Assembly: GCA_022563075.1 (NCBI GenBank)
Contig: JADFOC010000180.1
Coordinates: forward strand, 1 to 6,035
Source of the DNA: Pseudomonadota bacterium
GTDB taxonomy: Bacteria; Pseudomonadota; Gammaproteobacteria; Pseudomonadales; Pseudohongiellaceae
Direction of reading: 5' to 3'
Length of the DNA: 6,035 nucleotides
In this document: piece after piece, positions 1-5,757 of the stretch
How the letters are laid out: each line of letters opens with the position of its first letter
How positions within the stretch are numbered: the first letter of the stretch is position 1
The notes under the pieces: generated by a model
The model's input: the letters and a program-made list of their open reading frames with translations, nothing else
What the model was told of the DNA's origin: nothing
The model's database searches: none
Made by a program: the position numbers and the translations under genes

Positions 1-785
1 TGATCAGTTTTGCAAAAGCTACCAGCAGTTTCAACCTGGTAGAGTTCCTTTGCCTTCAGCACATCGCAAGCATCATATTCATAGGAAATGGCAACTGGCA
101 CAATATGAAGTTGGTTGAGACTTTGGTTTAACGGCATTTTGCGTTGGCCCCTTGCCAGCATCTTTAATAATGCCGAGTCGGTCTTATCGATGCCGTCCTT
201 GGCTCTGCCCTCACGTTGTGCAATCCATACATTCTGGCTATTTCCAATGCAGTGGTGAATATATTCGGATAGCAGAACTAAGGCTTGCAGTAATTCTCTA
301 CCCTTGAGCGAACGTCTGACAATAAAGCTTTTATTCAACCGCATCAGGTCGCTGACGAAAGGTTTTTTCAGCAGGTTGTCACCAATCGCTATTTGCAGGG
401 TCTGATGGCCGGCGTGGTACAACATGTAATTCACGAAGGCCGGATCCATGACAATATCTCGATGATTACTGATAAATAAGTAGCTCCTGCCCGAGGTCAA
501 GTGCTGCATGCCGGAATGCGTCAAGTTTGTCGTCGTGTCTTCGATCATCTTGTCCATGTAACCCGCCACCACGTCCTGCATGCTGGCGACATTGTGCACC
601 CCCCGAAGTTGGCCCTGCAGCTTGCGCCGAGCCATAGCACGGGTCCAAGCAGGAAAAAAGCGTGTCATTCTAGGGGCATAAAAACTGGCAATACTGGTAA
701 GAAATTCCGGGTTGGTAATCAACTTATCCAACACCGGACGGATCTCATCGTCGTGATAGGGTCTGATATCTTTGAACCGATCCAT
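1..785 (-). CDS. PlsC/PlsB-type glycerolipid acyltransferase, 3'-truncated by window edge
   Basis: Read on the minus strand from ATG at 785, this frame stays open for 261 codons to the window edge, so the C-terminus is missing. The protein carries the four blocks of the glycerol-3-phosphate/1-acylglycerol-3-phosphate acyltransferase superfamily (PF01553). Block I is SNHRDIVMDP at residues 106-115, with the catalytic His108 and an Asp at 114. Block II lies around residues 135-158, ending in FIVRR. Block III is WIAQREGRAKDG at 187-198, in the place of the usual FPEGTRS. Block IV is LHIVPVAISYEY at 227-238. Members transfer an acyl chain from acyl-CoA or acyl-ACP to a glycerol-phosphate or related acceptor at the inner membrane; the exact acceptor here is not deducible. 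About 100 residues precede block I, longer than in classical PlsC. The start has only a weak ribosome binding site. The gene lies downstream of the ABC exporter gene on the same strand, so co-transcription is plausible. The family call is firm, the substrate is not. Confidence 0.85.
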   Translation of the reverse strand, partial: MDRFKDIRPYHDDEIRPVLDKLITNPEFLTSIASFYAPRMTRFFPAWTRAMARRKLQGQLRGVHNVASMQDVVAGYMDKMIEDTTTNLTHSGMQHLTSGRSYLFISNHRDIVMDPAFVNYMLYHAGHQTLQIAIGDNLLKKPFVSDLMRLNKSFIVRRSLKGRELLQALVLLSEYIHHCIGNSQNVWIAQREGRAKDGIDKTDSALLKMLARGQRKMPLNQSLNQLHIVPVAISYEYDACDVLKAKELYQVETAGSFCKTD

Positions 786-805
786 TGTACTATATTCTTA
801 TTTAT

Positions 806-846
806 CAGTTAGCTACATGATATAACTAATGTAGGATCTATAACTG
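806..846 (-). repeat. Nested inverted repeats in the acyltransferase leader
   Basis: Two inverted repeats are nested in the 93-base gap between the ABC gene and the acyltransferase start. The outer arms are CAGTTA (806-811) and TAACTG (841-846). The inner arms are CTACAT (813-818) and ATGTAG (829-834), with a 10-base loop. In RNA they would form an interrupted hairpin about 20 bases upstream of the acyltransferase ATG. There is no GC-rich stem and no clean U-run, so an ordinary intrinsic terminator is unlikely. A leader hairpin, an operator or chance are all possible. Confidence 0.35.
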
Positions 847-878
847 GCTTAAGCGTCGTAGAGACCATCGCTCGGCTA

Positions 879-2711
879 CTAATTATTGGCCACTCGCGCT
901 GGCGGTGTCTGCTTGATGTCACCGAGCGAGTCGGCCATCGGATCACTGAACTGCAAATTGGCCAGATTGGCATACAGAGCGCAGTCTTGCATCAATTCCC
1001 GATGCGATCCCTGCGCGATTAATCTACCGCGATCCAGCACCACTATCCGATCCACATTCATCACCGTCGCCAGGCGATGGGCAATAATCAACGAGGTTCG
1101 ATTCTGCATCAGCTGCTCAAGCGCCAACTGCACCTGGCGTTCACTCTCCGCATCCAGAGCGCTGGTGGCCTCATCCAACAATAATATTTCCGGATCTTTG
1201 AGTATGGCGCGGGCGATAGCGAGTCGCTGTTTCTGCCCCCCAGACAAACGAACGCCGACTTCTCCAAGATAGCTGTCATAGGTATCGGGTAATTCGCTAA
1301 TAAAATCACTGGCATAGGCAGATTCCGCCGCCTGTCGCACCGCGTCATCGCTGGCATCTGGTCGCCCATAACGAATGTTGTCCCATACATTACCGGTGAA
1401 CATCGCCGGTTGCTGGGATACCACGGCGATGTGGCGACGTAACTCCATTGGATCAAGCTCTCGAATATCGATGCCATCCAGGGTGATAGCGCCAGCTTGG
1501 GGATCGTAGAAACGCAGTATTAAGTCAAACAGCGTCGACTTGCCGGCACCCGATGGACCCACTAGCGCGACATTTTCACCAGGCTCGATGTTGAGAGTAA
1601 TCTGATCCAGTGCCCGGATTTCCGGGCGTGAAGGATAGGAGAAGCTAAGTCCGTTCAGGGCCAGTGCACCCTTTGGTTTGCCATTAAATGTTTTAGGATG
1701 TGCTGGTGCGGTAATTTCATTTTCCGCATAGAGTAACTCCATCAGTCGTTCCAACGCGCCCGCCGCGCGTTGCAGTTCACTGATCACCGTGCTAATTGCG
1801 GCTACGGCCATAGCGACCATGAACGCGTACACCACAAAGGCGGTAAGTTCACCTGCCGACATGTCACCGTTAATCACATCCTGACCACCGACCCAAATCA
1901 TGAGGGCCACCGCGCAGAACACCAGCGTCGTCACCACGGTGATGAGAATTGAGCGAGTCCAGATGCGCGCTAAAGCGACTTTCAACGCGGCTTCAACATG
2001 GGCGCCAAACTGAGCTCGGTCATACTCCTGGTGGTTATAAGCCTGAACTGTCTTTATCTGCAAAATGCTTTCGCCAACGTAGGCACCGACATTGGCTATC
2101 TCATCTTGAGAACTGCGTGACAAGCGCCGCACACGGCGACCGAAAAACAAGATCGGGCCGACTACCAGAGGGATGCAAATCATCACCACGGACGTTAAAC
2201 GTGGATTGGTAATGAATAGAAACATGGTGCCAAATATCAGAATGAGTATATTTCGCAGCGCTATCGACGCCGACGACCCAATGACCGTTTGAATCAGCGT
2301 GGTGTCGGTAGTGATGCGCGATTGGATCTCGCCGCTGAGATTGGATTCGAAGTACCCTGGATGCAAGCCAATGATGTGTGAATAGACGGCCTTACGAATA
2401 TCGGCGGTAACCCGTTCACCGAGCCAGGATACCCAGTAAAAACGAGCGAAGGTCCCAAGGGCCTGGAGTATCGCAATGATCAGGAACCCGATAAGGGCCT
2501 GGTTGAGGGACGCGGTGGAACTGGCCACAAACCCTTGATCCACGATGATCCGCACGTATTGTACCAATCCAAGGCTGAGACCCGCGGTGAATACCAGTGC
2601 TATTGCGGCCCAGCTTATCTGTTTCTTGTAGGGTTTGAGATATTGAAACGCGCGGGAGAGATGAATACTGCTCGATTTGCTCTGCATGATGGCAATGTAA
2701 CAGCACCTCAT
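879..2711 (-). CDS. MsbA-related ABC exporter (fused permease and ATPase half-transporter)
   Basis: This complete 610-residue protein has the length and order of an ABC type-I exporter half-transporter, which works as a dimer in the inner membrane. Six hydrophobic segments lie near residues 33-53, 72-92, 147-168, 172-192, 255-275 and 288-310. The ATPase domain follows from about residue 348. It has Walker A GPSGAGKST (385-393), the Q-loop at Gln433/434, signature LSGGQ (489-493), Walker B ILLLDE with catalytic Glu514, D-loop SALD (517-520) and switch His545. No catalytic residue is missing, so a homodimer would be ATPase-competent. The segments ARFYWVSWLGERVTADIR and TTLIQTVIGSSASIALRN resemble the MsbA-related group I know as TIGR02204, rather than MsbA itself. 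Likely cargo is a lipid, glycolipid or hydrophobic compound, but this is not shown. Start choice is uncertain: ATG at 2711 gives an odd Cys-rich MRCC lead, ATG at 2687 gives MQSKSS, and neither has a good Shine-Dalgarno. An in-frame stop lies about six codons upstream of 2711. The acyltransferase gene follows on the same strand. Confidence 0.93.
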   Translation of the reverse strand: MRCCYIAIMQSKSSSIHLSRAFQYLKPYKKQISWAAIALVFTAGLSLGLVQYVRIIVDQGFVASSTASLNQALIGFLIIAILQALGTFARFYWVSWLGERVTADIRKAVYSHIIGLHPGYFESNLSGEIQSRITTDTTLIQTVIGSSASIALRNILILIFGTMFLFITNPRLTSVVMICIPLVVGPILFFGRRVRRLSRSSQDEIANVGAYVGESILQIKTVQAYNHQEYDRAQFGAHVEAALKVALARIWTRSILITVVTTLVFCAVALMIWVGGQDVINGDMSAGELTAFVVYAFMVAMAVAAISTVISELQRAAGALERLMELLYAENEITAPAHPKTFNGKPKGALALNGLSFSYPSRPEIRALDQITLNIEPGENVALVGPSGAGKSTLFDLILRFYDPQAGAITLDGIDIRELDPMELRRHIAVVSQQPAMFTGNVWDNIRYGRPDASDDAVRQAAESAYASDFISELPDTYDSYLGEVGVRLSGGQKQRLAIARAILKDPEILLLDEATSALDAESERQVQLALEQLMQNRTSLIIAHRLATVMNVDRIVVLDRGRLIAQGSHRELMQDCALYANLANLQFSDPMADSLGDIKQTPPARVANN

Positions 2712-2944
2712 GGAAAAGCAAATTCAACCCGGTTTTCCACCCAATTGCGGTAAATCAAGAAAAATCTCACAAAAACCGCATTAAAGTGCCATTACTGGCT
2801 CTAGCGACTGGCGAAACCGTCGATTTAGAACCATACTTTTTCAAACAATACCGCGTTTTGGCAGGACATTGGATGTTACGGCCGGTTTGCCTCTGTCGCG
2901 ATTTTACTTGGTTCCAAGCATTGCCGGGTTTACAAGGAGAGTAA
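2712..2944. other. Divergent spacer with an unexplained open frame fused in phase to the next gene
   Basis: This 233-base spacer must contain the promoters of the exporter (minus) and the DUF2971 gene (plus), yet I found no convincing -35/-10 pair on either strand. On the plus strand a frame is open from 2690 to a TAA at 2942-2944, directly abutting and in phase with the GTG start at 2945. From GTG 2786 it would encode 52 residues (beginning VPLLALATGETVDLEP, ending LPGLQGE). It has no Shine-Dalgarno and I recognise no family, so I do not call it a gene. Confidence 0.3.
2934..2939 (+). promoter_or_regulatory. Ribosome binding site AAGGAG for the DUF2971 gene
   Basis: AAGGAG lies five bases before the GTG at 2945. 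It is the strongest Shine-Dalgarno in the window and fixes the non-ATG start, since a TAA stop in the same frame sits immediately before that GTG. Confidence 0.8.
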
Positions 2945-3847
2945 GTGAGTTACAGACAGCCGACTTCGCTGGTCAAGTTTACTGATGCTGACTCGGGTTT
3001 ATGCATACTGTCGGACGGTGCACTGCGTTGGAGTGCCCCCTGTCTATTTAAAGATCCTTTTGAACTGGATCATCACACCACGCTGAATTTTGATTCGAGA
3101 CTACTCCTCACCGCCTGTGTGAAGAATACCCTGGGGCTCATTTTTTCACGTGACGATCCAAAGGGTATGAGTCCGCTGATCAAAGCCATTCGGCGTTGGC
3201 GCCTGGAGGATCGTTTCGATTCCGAGGAAGAAGCAGAGGAAGTACTTACCCAGCTACTCATGAGTATGGTCCAGCAACGGGAACCAGAACTATTGGGCCT
3301 AATTCGTGGATGGCAACGTTATAGCCGCGGCGTACGCATCCTGTGCCTCAGTCAAGGTCACGACAATGTGAGCCTGTGGGATAAGAATGCAGCCGAGCAT
3401 ACCGGCCTGGCGATTCGCTTCGCCTGCGGTGACGATACCAGCCTGGAAGCTCCAAAAGCGATGAAATATACCGACAATAAACCAGAAATTACCGCATTAT
3501 CTGAACAATTGGATATCCTCATGCATCAGGCAAATTTCCAGATAGAGGAAGGTTTTGCCGAGAAGTTTTTATGCAAGTCGAAACTCTTTGCCAAGGAAAA
3601 AGAATGGCGCTTGCTGAAAACCTTTGACGAAGTCGATACCGAGGAAGAAGAAGCCCAATGGTTTAGGGATTTACAATTTAAGCATTCCGAGGTGATGGCG
3701 ATTTATTTCGGTGCCGAAATGGAGCAAAAGAAAAAACAGGAAATCAACCGCATTATTCAACGCAAATACAAAAAAGCGAAATTGTATCAGGCTAATCCCT
3801 TACACGAAAAATTTGAGTTGGATTTCGAACGACTCAATCCCACCTAG
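2945..3847 (+). CDS. DUF2971 family protein
   Basis: This is a complete 300-residue cytoplasmic protein starting at GTG, with no signal peptide or membrane segment. It matches the pattern I know for DUF2971 (PF11185). An N-terminal segment ends in LRWSAPCLFKDPFE (27-40), the family's 'xxxsaFNDPFE' block. Next comes ILCLSQ (132-137), then NVSLWDKNAAEHTGLAIRF (141-159), the family's 'lmW..Ya..hkG..i.F' block, and the C-terminal KEKEWRL (217-223). Two acidic clusters (DSEEEAEE at 92-99 and DTEEEE at 231-236) and a lysine-rich stretch (262-279) are visible. The biochemical function of DUF2971 is not established to my knowledge. The conserved Trp145, Glu151/His152 and Glu220-Trp221-Arg222 suggest an enzyme active site, but that is inference. 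The gene stands alone: the exporter upstream is divergent, and the small gene downstream is convergent with a 14-base gap. That gap holds no visible terminator. Confidence 0.85.
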   Translation: MSYRQPTSLVKFTDADSGLCILSDGALRWSAPCLFKDPFELDHHTTLNFDSRLLLTACVKNTLGLIFSRDDPKGMSPLIKAIRRWRLEDRFDSEEEAEEVLTQLLMSMVQQREPELLGLIRGWQRYSRGVRILCLSQGHDNVSLWDKNAAEHTGLAIRFACGDDTSLEAPKAMKYTDNKPEITALSEQLDILMHQANFQIEEGFAEKFLCKSKLFAKEKEWRLLKTFDEVDTEEEEAQWFRDLQFKHSEVMAIYFGAEMEQKKKQEINRIIQRKYKKAKLYQANPLHEKFELDFERLNPT

Positions 3848-3861
3848 CGCCACTCTCCAAA

Positions 3862-4119
3862 CTAATCTGCATCCTCTTCAGAATCGAAATCCAGATCGGC
3901 GAGTAGATCTTCTTCGGATTCGTACTTTTCACCTTTACAGAAGGCCACCAGCCTGTACCAATATGTCTTGATAGCTATGCTGATCACTGCAATGCCTGCA
4001 ATAAGCCCCTGTACTAGCATGCTGCCAATATTGGGATCCAGGTAGGCATAGGCTGGGTGATTGAAACCGGCAATACAACTGATAACCACACAGATCGGTA
4101 ATAAATTGCGTCTAGTCAC
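3862..4119 (-). CDS. Small signal-peptide/membrane protein with YLDP motif and acidic tail
   Basis: This is an 85-residue protein. I place the start at GTG 4119, preceded by a strong AAGGAAGGA, rather than at the in-frame TTG at 4140 that would overlap that site. Residues 1-25 look like a signal peptide: MTRR positive end, hydrophobic core LLPICVVISCIAG, and AYA before a predicted cut after Ala25. The mature part begins YLDPNIGSMLVQ, followed by a hydrophobic helix (about 33-51) and then KTYWYRLVAFCKG. The last 20 residues are strongly acidic (EEDLLADLDFDSEEDAD). I recognise the layout 'Y-L/I-D-P-G-T-G-S-hydrophobic helix-aromatic/basic' as a recurrent small bacterial membrane protein of unknown role. 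The usual GTG of that motif is NIG here. The gene is divergently paired, across 147 bases, with the methyltransferase gene. I recall such small proteins near similar methyltransferases elsewhere, which would suggest a shared envelope-glycan role. That association is from memory and unverified. Confidence 0.75.
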   Translation of the reverse strand: MTRRNLLPICVVISCIAGFNHPAYAYLDPNIGSMLVQGLIAGIAVISIAIKTYWYRLVAFCKGEKYESEEDLLADLDFDSEEDAD

Positions 4120-4127
4120 GTCAGTTT

Positions 4128-4136
4128 TCCTTCCTT
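4128..4136 (-). promoter_or_regulatory. Ribosome binding site deciding the GTG start at 4119
   Basis: On the minus strand AAGGAAGGA ends eight bases before GTG at 4119. It would lie inside the coding region if the TTG at 4140 were used, so it favours the shorter 85-residue form, which also has a cleaner signal peptide. Confidence 0.65.
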
Positions 4137-4150
4137 GCAAAATAGCCTGG

Positions 4151-4161
4151 ATTGTTACAAT
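4151..4161. promoter_or_regulatory. 11-base palindrome ATTGTTACAAT, possible operator
   Basis: ATTGT and ACAAT flank a single central T, giving a perfect 5-bp dyad. It lies 31 bases upstream of the small membrane protein start and about 105 bases upstream of the methyltransferase start. A site here could act on both divergent genes. It is short and AT-rich enough to occur by chance. Confidence 0.25.
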
Positions 4162-4254
4162 ATCACCTTGGATTCGTCACCCCCGAAGTATACGAGATGT
4201 AGTGCGTCATTACTATATCCAAAATCTACCCCAAGTGGTTTCTGTTTATTTTTT

Positions 4255-4259
4255 AAGGA
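4255..4259 (+). promoter_or_regulatory. Ribosome binding site AAGGA for the TTG start at 4267
   Basis: AAGGA lies seven bases before TTG at 4267. The only in-frame ATG further out (4135) has no such site, overlaps the leader of the divergent gene, and would add 44 residues that look like translated intergenic DNA. Confidence 0.65.
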
Positions 4260-4266
4260 CGAAAAA

Positions 4267-5664
4267 TTGCCGAGCGGTCAAATTCTAGCTTCTTCCTTTC
4301 GAGATCCCAGCGGATTCTTGTTTAGAGAATCTGGAATATTATATCGGCAGGTCAATAAAAGTTACGCCAGCAATTACGACAAACTAATGAATAGGGGTTT
4401 ATATGCGACATTGACCAAACTAAACCTCCTGATACCGCATCAGGAAGTAGATCCTAAACTAGCCCTCAGTAATTCAAGTTATAAAATCCTGCAACCAACA
4501 CCACTAAAATACATTTCTTACCCACACGAATGGTGCTTTAGTCAATTAAAAGACGCTGCGTTAGCCACCTTAAAGATTCAACAGATTGCACTGCGATTCG
4601 ACATGGTGCTGAAAGACGCCAGTGCCTACAACATTCAATATCATGACGGCAAGCCTATTCTCATAGACACCTTGTCGTTCGAACAATACCAGGAAGGATC
4701 ACCATGGTTAGCCTACAAGCAATTCTGTCAGCACTTCCTGGCACCATTGGCGTTGATGAGTTACACCGATGCTAGATTAAACCAACTGTTTCGCGTTTAC
4801 ATAGACGGCATACCTTTGGATTTGGCCAGCTCTCTGTTACCACGCCGAACCTATACTAAATACTCAATACTTTCGCACATTCATTTACACGCCAAGACGC
4901 AAGCCAAGTACGCCGGTAGCGGCGATCCGAATCGAGTCCCAAAAAAAGCAGGCAAGATCAAAAAATCAGCCTATAGCGCATTGATCCAGAGTATTCAATC
5001 GGCGGTTCGAGGACTACACTGGAAATTGCCCGCAACCGAATGGGGAGATTACTATGCGGGGACGAATTATCAATTGCACTCGATGCAGCACAAGCAAGAC
5101 TTAGTGGCTGAATATCTTCAAGCTATAGCTCCCGAACCCGGCCTGGTGCATGATCTGGGTGCAAATACGGGTCAATTTAGCCGCGTCGCTGCCGACCTGG
5201 GACATGCGGTGATTGCGCACGATATTGATGTGGCTGCCGTAGAGAAAAACTATCTCTGTGGTTTAAAGAATAAGGAGTCGAAGGTCCTGCCCCTGCTATT
5301 GGATTTAACCAATCCTAGCCCAGCGATGGGCTGGAGTTTGAGCGAAAGAATGTCATTTGTGGAAAGATGCCGGGGCAACCTGGTTATGGCATTGGCACTC
5401 ATTCATCATCTCGCCATAGCCAACAATGTACCACTCAATGTGCTTGCCAAATTCTTTGGTGAGATAGCAAGCTCGCTAATAATCGAATTTATCCCGCGCG
5501 AAGATTCGCAGGTGAAAAGATTGCTCGCTTCACGCCAGGATATATTTGAACATTATAACGAAGCACAATTCGAACGGGCATTCTCTGTGTATTTCCACAT
5601 CGAGCGCAAAGATAAAATTCGAGAAAGCGAACGTACTCTTTATTTAATGAGTTTGATCATTTGA
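4267..5664 (+). CDS. NoeA-like two-domain protein: kinase-like N-terminal region and class I SAM methyltransferase
   Basis: From TTG 4267 this encodes 465 residues; an ATG at 4135 would give 509. The C-terminal half (about 255-465) is a Rossmann-fold SAM-dependent methyltransferase. Motif I is VHDLGANTGQF (294-304), the acidic end of strand 2 is AHDID (317-321), DLTNPSPAMGW lies at 346-356, and LVMALALIHHLAIANNVPL (372-390) and IIEFIPRED (405-413) follow. The N-terminal half begins ASSFRDPSGFLFRESGILYR and includes SYPHEWCFSQLKDAA (84-98), LKDASAYNIQ (115-124), ILIDTLSFE (131-139), QFCQHFLAPLAL (152-163) and GIPLDLASSLLPRRT (181-195). The whole resembles proteins annotated as class I SAM methyltransferase or nodulation protein NoeA. 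The N-terminal LKDASAYN...ILID has the D-x4-N and later Asp spacing of a kinase catalytic loop (Asp117, Asn122, Asp134). No signal peptide or membrane helix is visible, so it is probably cytoplasmic. Substrate unknown; a glycan or its lipid-linked precursor is my guess. Confidence 0.85.
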   Translation: MPSGQILASSFRDPSGFLFRESGILYRQVNKSYASNYDKLMNRGLYATLTKLNLLIPHQEVDPKLALSNSSYKILQPTPLKYISYPHEWCFSQLKDAALATLKIQQIALRFDMVLKDASAYNIQYHDGKPILIDTLSFEQYQEGSPWLAYKQFCQHFLAPLALMSYTDARLNQLFRVYIDGIPLDLASSLLPRRTYTKYSILSHIHLHAKTQAKYAGSGDPNRVPKKAGKIKKSAYSALIQSIQSAVRGLHWKLPATEWGDYYAGTNYQLHSMQHKQDLVAEYLQAIAPEPGLVHDLGANTGQFSRVAADLGHAVIAHDIDVAAVEKNYLCGLKNKESKVLPLLLDLTNPSPAMGWSLSERMSFVERCRGNLVMALALIHHLAIANNVPLNVLAKFFGEIASSLIIEFIPREDSQVKRLLASRQDIFEHYNEAQFERAFSVYFHIERKDKIRESERTLYLMSLII

Positions 5665-5705
5665 GTTGATTCACCTGGGTCGAGTGAATGCCACAAGATT
5701 AAACC

Positions 5706-5737
5706 CAACACTGATTAATTAGGACAACACTGATTAA
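5706..5737 (+). repeat. Perfect 13-base tandem direct repeat, 19-base period
   Basis: CAACACTGATTAA occurs at 5706-5718 and again at 5725-5737, with six bases between the copies. The flanks carry partial echoes (GATTAAACC at 5697-5705 and 5732-5740). The repeat ends 20 bases before the amidohydrolase ATG. The period is close to two DNA helical turns, as for a paired regulator site, but a slippage duplication is equally possible. Confidence 0.6.
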
Positions 5738-5757
5738 ACCAACAATCGGAAACCAAT

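Noticed and set aside
886..1477. Open frames on either strand overlapping the exporter ATPase region
   Set aside because: These are out-of-frame shadows of a strongly conserved gene and show no domain or ribosome binding site of their own.
2710..2784. Plus-strand 24-codon frame starting at ATG 2710 (MEKQIQPGFPPN)
   Set aside because: It is very short, has no ribosome binding site and starts on top of the exporter start codon; best seen as chance.
3848..3861. Bidirectional terminator between the convergent genes
   Set aside because: The 14-base gap has no inverted repeat or T/A tract; any terminator would have to lie within the coding sequences and none was evident.
4168..4194. TTGGAT and TATACG as a sigma-70 promoter for the methyltransferase gene
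   Set aside because: The spacer is 15 bases and the -35 matches consensus at only three of six positions; not strong enough to list.
4135..4266. Upstream ATG start giving a 509-residue methyltransferase protein
   Set aside because: It has no Shine-Dalgarno, overlaps the leader of the divergent gene, and the extra 44 residues look non-coding; TTG 4267 has a well-placed AAGGA.
5669..5689. Inverted repeat ATTCAC...GTGAAT just after the methyltransferase stop, as a terminator
   Set aside because: The stem is only 6 bp, AT-leaning, and followed by GCCACAAG rather than a T-run, so it does not look like an intrinsic terminator.
5706..5737. Direct repeats as a minimal CRISPR array
   Set aside because: The repeat is 13 bases with a 6-base gap and two copies only; it lacks CRISPR repeat and spacer lengths and any cas gene.
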